This document shows, piece after piece, positions 25,218 through 33,645 of a stretch of 40,089 nucleotides of DNA; position 1 is the first letter of the stretch, and the number at the start of each line of letters is the position of its first letter. Below the pieces are notes generated by a model, which was not told the DNA's origin, ran no database searches, and saw nothing but the letters and a program-made list of their open reading frames with translations. The position numbers were made by a program, and so were the translations under genes. Location of the stretch: NCBI RefSeq assembly GCF_000716605.1, contig NZ_JNXE01000056.1, positions 1-40,089 on the forward strand, given 5' to 3'. The DNA is from Streptomyces sp. NRRL F-525 (GTDB taxonomy: Bacteria > Actinomycetota > Actinomycetes > Streptomycetales > Streptomycetaceae).

Positions 25218-25964
25218 TCAGTGTTTGGGGCCGACGTGGGTGTCCATGAGGGCGACTGAGGCTTTGCGGGCGACGGAGATGTTGTTGGCGTTCGCCTGCT
25301 TCCAGCTGACGCCGACCTTGTCGAGGGTGTCGGTGTAGAGCTGCCTGATGTCCGTGGACAGGTTGGTGAAGAAGTACCGGGGATATTCGTAGCGCTTCGT
25401 CTCACCGCCGACGAGGCGAGTCGTCCAGTTGGTGATACGGCAGCCGTCGGAGTGGACGAGACCCCGGATGAACTCCCAGGGGTGTGCGTCGACGATGTCC
25501 TGTTGCCAGGGTTCGAGGGCGATGCGGCGGTCGTGCTTCTTGCCGGGGCCGTGCTGGGGGAAGAGGTGGGGCCAGTGTCGGTAGTAGCTGGTCACCATCA
25601 CGTAGCCGTCCTTCTGGAGTGCGAAGACGCCGATGCCTGGGCGCACCTTCGCTATGGCCTCACGGCACAGCTGGATGAGCCCGGGCCATGCGTCGGCGCA
25701 CGCGATCCTGAGGTAGTGGCCGGTGCCGCGCGGGTGGGCGCTGACGCAGCCGTCGCCGAGATAGAGGCCCAGGAGGTAGGCGTAGGCCTGATCGTCGGCG
25801 GGTGGCCCGGGGGCCGGAGTCGTGATGCCGGGCAGGGGTTCGAGTCGGCTCTGCCAGGAGCGGATCGCGGCGCGTGAGACGCCGGTCTCGCGACTTACGG
25901 AGTTGAGGCTGCGGCCCTGTTCGAGCAGCGCGAGTGCTCGCTTGCGTGTGCTGATGTCGTACAT
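25218..25964 (-). CDS. Free-standing LAGLIDADG homing-endonuclease-like protein with N-terminal HTH
   Basis: A 248-residue protein. Residues 5-40 form a helix-turn-helix of the transposase/regulator kind (SLNSVSRETGVSRAAIRSW). Two LAGLIDADG-type helices follow: AYLLGLYLGDG (about 62-72) and FIRGLVHSDG (about 165-174), each ending in an acidic residue plus Gly as needed for metal-dependent cleavage. The C-terminal half (YFFTNLSTDIRQLYTDTLDKVGVSW) fits the second alpha-beta repeat. It is not inside an intron or intein. It lies downstream of an odd tRNA gene on the same strand. ATG 25964 has no ribosome site but a short inverted repeat just upstream; GTG 25970 is an alternative. It may be a domesticated DNA-binding protein rather than an active nuclease. 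Confidence 0.78.
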   Translation of the reverse strand: MYDISTRKRALALLEQGRSLNSVSRETGVSRAAIRSWQSRLEPLPGITTPAPGPPADDQAYAYLLGLYLGDGCVSAHPRGTGHYLRIACADAWPGLIQLCREAIAKVRPGIGVFALQKDGYVMVTSYYRHWPHLFPQHGPGKKHDRRIALEPWQQDIVDAHPWEFIRGLVHSDGCRITNWTTRLVGGETKRYEYPRYFFTNLSTDIRQLYTDTLDKVGVSWKQANANNISVARKASVALMDTHVGPKH

Positions 25965-25969
25965 GTGCA

Positions 25970-25984
25970 CACTCTGTGAGAGTG
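25970..25984. promoter_or_regulatory. Inverted repeat at the start of the LAGLIDADG gene
   Basis: CACTCT (25970-25975) and AGAGTG (25979-25984) are perfect inverse copies around GTG, ending five bases before ATG 25964 on the minus strand. It could be an operator for autoregulation through the protein's own HTH, or a hairpin covering the ribosome-entry site. Confidence 0.4.
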
Positions 25985-26004
25985 ATCGTCGCGACACGCA
26001 GCAG

Positions 26005-26040
26005 AAAGCGGAGGTTCACGCGAACGTGAACCTCCGCTTT
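26005..26040. terminator. Perfect 16-bp hairpin between the tRNA and the LAGLIDADG gene
   Basis: AAAGCGGAGGTTCACG (26005-26020) pairs perfectly with CGTGAACCTCCGCTTT (26025-26040) around CGAA. It begins 30 bases past the 3' end of the minus-strand tRNA and so is well placed to end its transcript; a second small hairpin (CCTTC/GAAGG, 26050-26064) lies between. The LAGLIDADG gene starts beyond it. Confidence 0.75.
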
Positions 26041-26069
26041 AAACGGCTGCCTTCGATTTGAAGGAAAAG

Positions 26070-26142
26070 TGCCCCGAGTCGGATTCGAACCGACGCTGGA
26101 TGGGTTTTGAATCCATGGCCTCTACCGCTGGGCTACCGGGGC
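26070..26142 (-). tRNA. tRNA with CAA anticodon but class I shape (nominal tRNA-Leu)
   Basis: A 73-nt cloverleaf. The acceptor stem GCCCCGG pairs with TCGGGGC (one G-T pair) and the discriminator is A; CCA is not encoded. The T arm GTCGG-TTCGAAT-CCGAC is perfect. The anticodon loop is TTCAAAA, giving CAA (bases 26109-26107), which reads UUG. The anticodon stem ATGGA/CCCAT has an A-C mismatch at its base next to the loop. The D stem is weak, about three pairs. The variable loop is only five bases (CCAGC), whereas bacterial leucine tRNAs have a long variable arm. The amino acid it carries is therefore uncertain. Confidence 0.8.
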
Positions 26143-26200
26143 CCCCTTCGATAAGAAGGTCAGCGGTCTCCCGCTGTGCCCCCACCTTATCGCAGCTAGG

Positions 26201-26206
26201 TAGGCT
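26201..26206 (+). promoter_or_regulatory. -10 box upstream of pdtaR
   Basis: TAGGCT lies about 40 bases before the GTG start of the ANTAR regulator, leaving room for a leader that carries GAGGAG. It is the same hexamer as at the pyk and NmrA-like promoters. Confidence 0.45.
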
Positions 26207-26246
26207 CTTGTCAGCACTACCCCCGTGCCCTGAACGAGGAGCCCCC

Positions 26247-26903
26247 GTGACCGCCCCCGAGTCGCCCCAGCCCGTAGACGCGCCCGACGACGACAAGTCG
26301 CACGTGCCTCCGCTGACGACCCGTGTCGTCATCGCCGAGGACGAGGCCCTGATTCGGCTCGATCTCAAAGAGATGCTCGAAGAAGAGGGGTACACCGTCG
26401 TCGGTGAGGCCGGTGATGGTGAGCAGGCCGTCGAGCTGGCCCGTGAGCACAAGCCCGACCTGGTGATCCTCGATGTGAAGATGCCCAAGCTGGACGGTAT
26501 CTCCGCCGCCGAGAAGATCGCCGAAGAGGGCATCGCGCCCGTGCTGATGCTGACCGCCTTCTCGCAGCGCGACCTCGTCGAGCGGGCCCGGGACGCCGGT
26601 GCGATGGCGTATCTCGTGAAGCCCTTCAGCAAGAGTGACGTCGTGCCCGCGATCGAGATGGCGGTGTCCCGCTTCACCGAGCTCAAGCAGTTGGAGCAGG
26701 AGGTCGCCGACCTCACCCTGCGGCTGGAGACCCGCAAGCTGGTCGACCGTGCGAAGTCGATCCTGCAGACCGAGTACGGGCTGTCCGAGCCGGCCGCGTT
26801 CCGGTGGATCCAGAAGACGTCGATGGACCGGCGGATGTCCATGCAGCAGGTCGCCGAGGCGGTCATCCAGGACGCGGACGAGAAGAAGTCCTCCAAGGGC
26901 TGA
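26247..26903 (+). CDS. pdtaR: PdtaR-type response regulator with ANTAR RNA-binding domain
   Basis: A 218-residue response regulator. The receiver domain starts near residue 25 (RVVIAEDEALIRLDL) with phospho-acceptor Asp76 (VILDVKMP), Thr103 and Lys125 (YLVKPFS). A coiled-coil (TELKQLEQEVADLTLRLETRK) leads into the ANTAR domain (about 155-210: LVDRAKSILQTEYGLSEPAAFRWIQKTS, in part). ANTAR regulators bind twin RNA hairpins and prevent termination. In mycobacteria PdtaR is phosphorylated by PdtaS; no kinase is next to it here, as is usual. GTG 26247 is set by GAGGAG 5 bases upstream; frames further upstream run into the tRNA. A perfect terminator follows. Confidence 0.92.
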   Translation: MTAPESPQPVDAPDDDKSHVPPLTTRVVIAEDEALIRLDLKEMLEEEGYTVVGEAGDGEQAVELAREHKPDLVILDVKMPKLDGISAAEKIAEEGIAPVLMLTAFSQRDLVERARDAGAMAYLVKPFSKSDVVPAIEMAVSRFTELKQLEQEVADLTLRLETRKLVDRAKSILQTEYGLSEPAAFRWIQKTSMDRRMSMQQVAEAVIQDADEKKSSKG

Positions 26904-26921
26904 CACCCCGCGACGGTACGT

Positions 26922-26966
26922 ACGACGAGGCCCGCGCCCCCAGTTTCGGGGCGCGGGCCTCGTCGT
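26922..26966. terminator. Perfect 19-bp bidirectional terminator
   Basis: ACGACGAGGCCCGCGCCCC (26922-26940) pairs without mismatch with bases 26948-26966 around a CAGTTTC loop. It stands between the convergent pdtaR and livF genes, 18 and 25 bases from their stops. Confidence 0.9.
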
Positions 26967-26991
26967 GGAAAAGCAACCGCTGGACGAAGAC

Positions 26992-27704
26992 TCAGTCCTC
27001 GCCGAGGTATGCCTTCCGTACCGACTCGTCGTGCAGGAGGTCCTCGCCGGTGCCGGAGAGGACGATGTTGCCGACCTCCATGACGTGGCCCTGGTCGGCC
27101 AACGACAACGCCGCCTGGGCGTTCTGTTCGACGAGGAGGATCGTCGTGCCCGACGCCTTGAGTTCCACGATCGTCGCCAGGATCTTCTGCATCATGATCG
27201 GCGAGAGGCCCATGGAGGGCTCGTCGAGCATCAGCAGCTTCGGCTGGGACATGAGGGCGCGGCCCATCGCCAGCATCTGCTGCTCGCCGCCGGACAGCGT
27301 GCCCGCCGCCTGCTTCTGACGTTCCCCGAGGATGGGGAAGAGGTCGTAGGCGCGCTGGATGTCCTTCTCGATGCCCGCGTTGTCCTTGCGGAGGAAGGCG
27401 CCGAGCTGGAGGTTCTCCGCGATGGTGAGGCGGGGGAAGATGTGCCGGCCTTCGGGGGAGTGGGCCAGGCCGAGGGCGACGATCTTGTGGGCGGGGACGC
27501 TGTTGAGCGGTTTGCCGTCGAAGGTGATCTTGCCGCCCGAGGGCTGCAGCAGGCCCGAGAGGGTGCGCAGGGTAGTGGTCTTGCCGGCGCCGTTGGTGCC
27601 GATGAGGGTGACGACCTGGCCGGCTTCGACGCTGAAGGAGATGCCCTTGACGGCTTCGATCTTGCCGTAGGAGACCCTGAGGTCCTCGACCTCTAGCAGT
27701 GCGG

Positions 27705-27708
<4 letters not shown>
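26992..27708 (-). CDS. livF: Branched-chain amino acid ABC transporter ATP-binding protein LivF
   Basis: A 238-residue ABC ATPase of the LivF type. Walker A is GTNGAGKTT, the signature LSGGEQQMLAMGRAL, Walker B LLMLDEPSMGL and the switch histidine is replaced in context by LLVEQNA as usual for this subfamily. It powers uptake together with LivG at the cytoplasmic side of the membrane. GTG 27708 overlaps the livG stop by four bases (GTGA). It is the last gene of the five-gene livKHMGF operon. Complete, normal length. Confidence 0.95.
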
Positions 27709-28550
<842 letters not shown>

Positions 28551-28556
28551 GGCTCT

Positions 28557-30356
28557 CTACGCCCCTGCCTTGGTGATGGCCGGTTCGTCGGTCAGGGTCG
28601 TGGTGTCCGGTACGTCGAGCTGGCCGGTCTCGTGGAACTCGAGCTGGCGCCGGCGGTTGGGGATGATGCCTTCGGGGCGGAAGCGCATCAGGAGGATGAG
28701 CGCGATGCCGAAGGCGAGGAGCGACTTGTCCTGGAGGGCGACGAGCTTCTCCGGGAGCAGGTAGAGCAGGGCGGCGCCGAGGAAGGGTCCGGAGACGGTG
28801 CCCATGCCGCCGAGGACGACGGCGGCCAGGAGGAACGCGGAGTTGGGCGGGGCCGCTCCGGCGAACTGGTACGGGTTCGGTACCACGCTGTAGGTGACGT
28901 GGGCGCTGACGGTGCCCGCGAGGCCGGCGAGGGTGGCGCCGAGGGCGAACGCGATGAGCTTGACGCGGAAGCCGTTGATGCCCATGGCGGTGGCGGCGGT
29001 CTCGTCCTCGCGGATGGCGATCCAGGAGCGGCCGATGCGGGAGTCGGAGGCGCGGCGGTAGATCGTGACGACGAGCGCCATGATCACGACCATCAGCAGG
29101 TAGTAGTTGGCGAAGCGGCCGATGGTGAACCCGGCGATGTCGTGGTTCTCCCCGAAGTTGAAGCCGAAGAACGACAGGTCGGGGATGGACGGGATGCCGT
29201 TGGGGCCGTTGGTGATGTCCGGGCCGGAGACGCCGTCCATGTTGTTCACGGCGATACGGAAGATCTCTCCGAAGCCGAGGGTCACGATGGCGAGGTAGTC
29301 GCCGCGCAGGCGCAGGGTGGGGGCGCCGATGAGGACGCCGAAGACCAGCGACGCGGCGGCGCCGGTGAGGGCGGCGGCCCAGAAGGGGAACTGGACGCCG
29401 GAGAACTTGGAGAACTCGGAGCCGGAGACCAGCGCGGCGGTGTAGGCGCCGACGCCGAGGAAGGCGACGTAGCCGAGGTCGAGGAGTCCGGCGAGGCCGA
29501 CGACGATGTTGAGGCCGAGGGCGACGGTGCCGAAGATCAGGATGTTGACGCCGAGGTTGGCGTAGTGGTCGTTGGTCTGGGTGAAGGGGAAGCCGATCGC
29601 GGCGACGAAGCCCATGGCGAGGGCGAAGCTGCGGTTGTTGGCCGTGAGGTGGCTGAACCGGTCGAAGAGGCCGGCGGTCTGCAGGGCCCAGGACGTGAAG
29701 ACGACGACGATGAGGAAGCCGACGAAGAGTTCGTCCTCGGCGTCGATGCCGTAGGCGAAGACGGTGAGGGCGAGGGCGGCGACGATCGTGATGACGAGTC
29801 GCTGGATCCAGGGTGCGGTCGGCTGGGGGGCCGGGACGCGGTCGGCCTTGGTGATGTACGCCTTGAGCGCTTCCTTGGTGGTGTCGGTGGCGTCCTGCGG
29901 GAGGGCGAAGGCGCCGATGACGGGAAGCAGGGAGGCCACGGCGGCGATGTAGGTGCCGGGTTCCCAGTTGACGATGCCGCCGAGTTCGGCCGCGATCGCG
30001 ATGACCGTGTACCAGGTGACGGCGAAGCCGCCGAGGGCGGTGAGGACGAGGGGTGCGTTGTTGTCGGCGGGCCGGAGCCAGCCGAGTCCTCGGACGCCGT
30101 AGGCGGAGAGGGCGAACAGCGCGGTGAGGAGGCCTGCGACGAGGGTGAGGACCTGGAGGCCGCCGGGGTAGCCGTTGACGGTGAGGTCGCCGGGGAAGTC
30201 GGAGGTCCAGGTCCAGCGCAGGAAGGTGGAGGCGGTGGTGAGGATGCCGCCGACCAGGAGGAGGGCGCGGGCGGCCGCGAGGGGCAGCGGGATGAGGCCG
30301 CGCTGTTCCGCGGGGGCGGTGGCCGGGGTCTGGGGGGTCTCGGTCGTCTCGGTCAT
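28557..30356 (-). CDS. livM: Branched-chain amino acid ABC transporter permease LivM with long N-terminal membrane extension
   Basis: A 599-residue membrane protein. The LivM core occupies about residues 235-560: VNILIFGTVALGLNIVVGLAG, LGYVAFLGVGAYTAAL, the loop SRIGRSWIAIREDETAATAMG that contacts the ATPases, and GGMGTVSGPFLGAALLYLLPE. Ahead of it lie about 200 residues with some four further hydrophobic segments (such as AARALLLVGGILTTAS and LQVLTLVAGLLTALFALSAYG), so the protein is nearly twice the size of a minimal LivM. The extension's role is not known. ATG 30356 is four bases from the livH stop. The permease role is certain from motifs and operon. Confidence 0.94.
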   Translation of the reverse strand: MTETTETPQTPATAPAEQRGLIPLPLAAARALLLVGGILTTASTFLRWTWTSDFPGDLTVNGYPGGLQVLTLVAGLLTALFALSAYGVRGLGWLRPADNNAPLVLTALGGFAVTWYTVIAIAAELGGIVNWEPGTYIAAVASLLPVIGAFALPQDATDTTKEALKAYITKADRVPAPQPTAPWIQRLVITIVAALALTVFAYGIDAEDELFVGFLIVVVFTSWALQTAGLFDRFSHLTANNRSFALAMGFVAAIGFPFTQTNDHYANLGVNILIFGTVALGLNIVVGLAGLLDLGYVAFLGVGAYTAALVSGSEFSKFSGVQFPFWAAALTGAAASLVFGVLIGAPTLRLRGDYLAIVTLGFGEIFRIAVNNMDGVSGPDITNGPNGIPSIPDLSFFGFNFGENHDIAGFTIGRFANYYLLMVVIMALVVTIYRRASDSRIGRSWIAIREDETAATAMGINGFRVKLIAFALGATLAGLAGTVSAHVTYSVVPNPYQFAGAAPPNSAFLLAAVVLGGMGTVSGPFLGAALLYLLPEKLVALQDKSLLAFGIALILLMRFRPEGIIPNRRRQLEFHETGQLDVPDTTTLTDEPAITKAGA

Positions 30357-30360
30357 GTGA

Positions 30361-31290
30361 TCACGCCCTGTCCGCGACGCGTTCGCCGAGCAGGCCCTGT
30401 GGCCTGAACAGCAGTACGAGGATGAGGAGACAGAAGGCCCAGACGTTGGCCCAGCTGGAGCCGCCGAGCTGTTCCATGCCGGGGATCTTGCTGATGTAGG
30501 CGGAGGCGAGGGTCTCGGCGACGCCGAGGACGACTCCGCCGAGCATGGCGCCGTAGATGTTGCCGATGCCGCCCATGACGGCCGCGGTGAAGGCCTTGAG
30601 GCCCATCAGGAAGCCCATGCGGTAGTCGATGTTGCCGTACTTCAGGCCGTAGGAGACGGCTGCTACGGCGGCGAAGAAGCCGCCGATGGCGAACGCTATG
30701 ACGATGATGCGGTTGGTGTCGATGCCCATGAGCTGCGCGGTGTCCGGGTCCTGCGCGGTGGCCTGCATGGCGCGGCCGGTGCGGCTCTTGCGGACGAACC
30801 AGGCGAGGCCGGACATGCAGACGATGGCGGCGATGACCAGGAAGATGTCGGCGTCGGAGATGGTGACGGAGCCGATGTCGTGGTTGCCGTCGAGGCTGGG
30901 GAAGGAGCGGGCCTTGTCGGCGCCCGGGTAGAAGTTCCGGACGAGTTCCTGGAGGGACAGGGAGAGGCCGATGGCGGTGATGAGGGGGGCCAGTCGTGGG
31001 GCTTGCCGCAGGGGGCGGTAGGCGAATCGTTCGGCCCCTACCGCGACGAGGACGGAGACGATTCCGCCGCCGATCAGCATGAGTGGTACGGCGACCACCA
31101 TCGAGGTGCCGTCGGGCAGGATGTAGGCGTAGACCGTGAGGGCGCCGAAGGCGCCGGTCATGAAGATCTCGCCGTGCGCGAAGTTGATGAGCTGGACGAT
31201 GCCGTACACCATCGTGTAGCCGATGGCGATCAGCCCGTACATCGAGCCTAGGAGCAGCCCGTTGGCCAGCTGCTGCGGCAGGGTGTTCAC
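30361..31290 (-). CDS. livH: Branched-chain amino acid ABC transporter permease LivH
   Basis: A 309-residue integral membrane permease. It shows the LivH hallmarks LPQQLANGLLLGSMYGLIAIG, VYGIVQLINFAHGEIFM, the coupling loop TGRAMQATAQDPDTAQLMGID (in part) and FTAAVMGGIGNIYGAMLGG. The start is GTG 31290 because GGAGG lies seven bases upstream and homology begins there; the frame continues upstream to 31359 without support. The 139-base gap to livK contains a strong hairpin. It forms the membrane channel with LivM. Confidence 0.94.
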   Translation of the reverse strand: MNTLPQQLANGLLLGSMYGLIAIGYTMVYGIVQLINFAHGEIFMTGAFGALTVYAYILPDGTSMVVAVPLMLIGGGIVSVLVAVGAERFAYRPLRQAPRLAPLITAIGLSLSLQELVRNFYPGADKARSFPSLDGNHDIGSVTISDADIFLVIAAIVCMSGLAWFVRKSRTGRAMQATAQDPDTAQLMGIDTNRIIVIAFAIGGFFAAVAAVSYGLKYGNIDYRMGFLMGLKAFTAAVMGGIGNIYGAMLGGVVLGVAETLASAYISKIPGMEQLGGSSWANVWAFCLLILVLLFRPQGLLGERVADRA

Positions 31291-31358
31291 CGCGTGGCCT
31301 CCATTGTCGCTGGTGGTCGTGTGCACAGATCGCGTGCCTGGGGTGGGGGGGTGTGACA

Positions 31359-31398
31359 ACGGGCCGCGCGGTCGGGATCCTCCTTCCGCGCGGCCCGT
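31359..31398. terminator. 13-bp perfect hairpin between livK and livH
   Basis: ACGGGCCGCGCGG (31359-31371) pairs perfectly with CCGCGCGGCCCGT (31386-31398) around a 14-base loop. It comes 31 bases after the livK stop, inside the operon. It may partly end transcription or protect the livK mRNA end, so that the binding protein is made in excess over the permease. Confidence 0.75.
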
Positions 31399-31429
31399 GG
31401 TGCGGTGGTGCTGTGTGCTCTGACCGAGG

Positions 31430-32662
31430 TCAGCTGCCGTTGAAGGTGCCGGTCTTCACGGCCTTCCAGGCGCCGTTGGTGACCTGGTAGACGGTGAGCT
31501 GCTTGTTCGTGGTGTCGCCGTACTCGTCGAAGGCGACCTTGCCGGAGATGCCTTCGAAGTCGGACTTCTGGACGGCGTCGACGACCTTGGAGCGGAGGTC
31601 GTTGCCGGAGGGCAGCTTGTCGCTGTTGCCGTCCTTGACGGCCTTCACGGCCTTGATGATGGCGCTGGCGGCGTCGTAGGCGTAGGCACCGTAGGCGCCG
31701 TAGTCACCCTTGTAGCCCTTGGCCTTGTAGGTCGCGATGAACGCCTTGGCGGCGGGCAGGGTGTCCGCGGGGACGCCGACCGAGGTCGCGAGGTCGCCCT
31801 CGGCGGACTTGCCGGCGGTCTGGATGTAGGTGGTGGCGAACATGCCGTCACCGCCGAACAGCGGGATCTTGACGCCGGCGCCCTTGAGCTGCTTGGTGAT
31901 CTTCTCCGACTCGTCGTACTGGCCGCCGTAGTAGAGCAGGTCGGCGCCGGAGTTCTTGATCTTGGTGACGAGGGTGCTGAAGTCCGTGTCACCGGTGTTG
32001 ACGTGGTCGGTGCCCGCGATGGAGCCGCCGAGCTTCTTGAAGGCGCTGTTGAAGATCCCGGCCAGGCCGGCGCCGTAGGTCTGCTTGTCGTCGACGACGA
32101 AGGCCTTCTTCTTCTTGAGGCCGTTGTACGCGTAGTCGGCGGCGAAGGCACCCTGCAGGGCGTCGGTGGTGGCGGTGCGGAAGTACGTCTTGTACGGCCG
32201 CGTCTTGCTGGTCTGCCAGTCCTTGCCCTGGGTCAGGGCGGGGTTGGTGTTCGAGGGGGAGATCTCGACCATGTTGGCCGAGGCGAACACCTGCTGCATC
32301 GACTGGGCGACGCCGGAGTTCAGCGGGCCGACGGCGCCGACGACGCTGCTGTCGCCGGTGAAGGCGGTGGCGTTCGACTGGCCGGTGGCGGGCTGGGCCT
32401 TGTCGTCCAGGGCCTTGACCTTGAACTTGACGCCGGGGACCCAGTTGTTCTTGTTGGCGTCGTCGACGGCGATCTGGACGCCGTACTGGATGCCGAGACC
32501 GGTGGTGGAGTTCTCGCCGGACAGGGGGGCGTCGACACCGATGGTCAGGGTGGTCGACCCGCTGTCGCTCTTGCTGCCGCTGTCCCGGGAGCCGCACGCG
32601 GTGAGGGTCAGAGCTCCGGTCGTGAGAACGGAGGTCAGTATCACCAAAGAACGCTGTCGCAC
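31430..32662 (-). CDS. livK: Branched-chain amino acid ABC transporter substrate-binding lipoprotein LivK
   Basis: A 410-residue periplasmic-binding-type lipoprotein. The signal peptide ends in the lipobox LTAC (mature Cys near residue 24), followed by a Ser/Gly/Asp linker. The type I binding fold follows: LTIGVDAPLSGENSTTGLG, VVGAVGPLNSGVAQSMQQVF, and VDDKQTYGAGLAGIFNSAFK. It would be anchored outside the membrane and deliver Leu/Ile/Val or a related amino acid to LivHM. GTG 32662 is set by AAGGA seven bases upstream. It is the first gene of the operon; the upstream 210 bases contain a possible -10 (TAGAGT, 32761-32756). Confidence 0.94.
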   Translation of the reverse strand: MRQRSLVILTSVLTTGALTLTACGSRDSGSKSDSGSTTLTIGVDAPLSGENSTTGLGIQYGVQIAVDDANKNNWVPGVKFKVKALDDKAQPATGQSNATAFTGDSSVVGAVGPLNSGVAQSMQQVFASANMVEISPSNTNPALTQGKDWQTSKTRPYKTYFRTATTDALQGAFAADYAYNGLKKKKAFVVDDKQTYGAGLAGIFNSAFKKLGGSIAGTDHVNTGDTDFSTLVTKIKNSGADLLYYGGQYDESEKITKQLKGAGVKIPLFGGDGMFATTYIQTAGKSAEGDLATSVGVPADTLPAAKAFIATYKAKGYKGDYGAYGAYAYDAASAIIKAVKAVKDGNSDKLPSGNDLRSKVVDAVQKSDFEGISGKVAFDEYGDTTNKQLTVYQVTNGAWKAVKTGTFNGS

Positions 32663-32872
32663 AATCAGTCCTTTCCGCAGGCACAGTCGCCCCGGTGTGG
32701 AGCGGCAAGGTGCTGCGCTGGTACCCAACTCCCGATGGAGCGGTGACTGGCCGTGACTCTAAGCCCGGTCTGTAGGCATGGGCATCGTCGTGCGCTGGCT
32801 TGTGACTTTCTTGTTATGACGTGCAGGTTGGCGGGGATCGTGGAGGGTGGGTCTCAGCCGGTTTGGCGGAAT

Positions 32873-33544
32873 TCAGCCGCGGTCCACATTTTGAGAACCT
32901 GCACTTCCGCTTGGCCGTGGGCCTGGCCTGGCGTTTGTCGTGCCGCAGGCCCTGTGGAGGAGCTGGGAAAGGTCCTTGGAGTAGGCGCTGCCGAAGATGA
33001 AACTGTGGTGTTGTATTGCGCGCGTGTTACGCAGCGTTACGTCCAGAAAGGCGAGGTCCGCATTCAGGGGCAGTCCCGAACAGTCGGAAACCGATATCTC
33101 CACCGTGACGCGGCGGGTCGCCCCGGTGTGGACGGTGAAGGAGGGGGCGGGGACGGCCTGGGCGGTGAGCCCGTCGAAGGCGGCGCCGATGACCCGGATG
33201 GCGACGGGGGGTCCGCTGTCCACGGTGACCGCGAAGCGGAAGAAACCGGTCGTGGTGGGGGTGTCGGTGGTCTGGGCGAGTCCGGTGTAGCGCCATTCGG
33301 TGATGTTCGCGGGCCACGGCACGGGCGGGGTGGGGTTCTCCTGCCGCCCGTCGTGGAAGGGCGGCAGGAGGACGGCACCGACGCCCACGGCGGCGACCGT
33401 GCCCGCCGCGAGCACGGCCCGGCGGGTGCGCAGCGGCAGGGTGTGCCAATGGTCGCTCAGGCGGGGCGAGTCACCCCCGATGACTTCGTAACTCCCGTCT
33501 CTCTCCGGTGAGTCGACGGATTCGACGGGCCCGATACCGCTCAT
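32873..33544 (-). CDS. Membrane-anchored protein of unknown function
   Basis: A 223-residue protein I cannot assign. A 45-residue charged N-terminus is followed by one hydrophobic segment (TRRAVLAAGTVAAVGVGAVLLPPF, in part) that would act as an anchor or an uncleaved export signal; the preceding RTRR could be read as a weak twin-arginine signal. The outer part is beta-rich: GFFRFAVTVDSGPPVAIRVIG and RRVTVEISVSDCSG, ending in a Ser/Gly/Arg-rich tail. ATG 33544 (MSGIGPVESVD) has GAGG nine bases upstream; the longer frame upstream is Pro/Arg-rich and unlikely. No functional clue from its neighbours. Confidence 0.7.
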   Translation of the reverse strand: MSGIGPVESVDSPERDGSYEVIGGDSPRLSDHWHTLPLRTRRAVLAAGTVAAVGVGAVLLPPFHDGRQENPTPPVPWPANITEWRYTGLAQTTDTPTTTGFFRFAVTVDSGPPVAIRVIGAAFDGLTAQAVPAPSFTVHTGATRRVTVEISVSDCSGLPLNADLAFLDVTLRNTRAIQHHSFIFGSAYSKDLSQLLHRACGTTNARPGPRPSGSAGSQNVDRG

Positions 33545-33645
33545 GCCGGCAGCCTCATGGGGAAACGGTAGGGGAGTGGACGGGGGTGCGGAAGACGGGG
33601 TCAGGATCCGCTGGTCCGGGGCCGGTTCGCGGCCCGCGCGGAGAT

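Noticed and set aside
26070..26142. Plus-strand reading of the tRNA as tRNA-Gln (TTG)
   Set aside because: On the plus strand the D loop lacks its GG and the T arm is missing; the minus strand has a perfect T arm TTCGAAT and AGCGGTAG D loop.
25017..26142. An integrated element with tRNA-derived att sites
   Set aside because: I found no repeat of the tRNA 3' end on the far side of the LAGLIDADG gene and no integrase; the gene pair alone does not make an integrated element.
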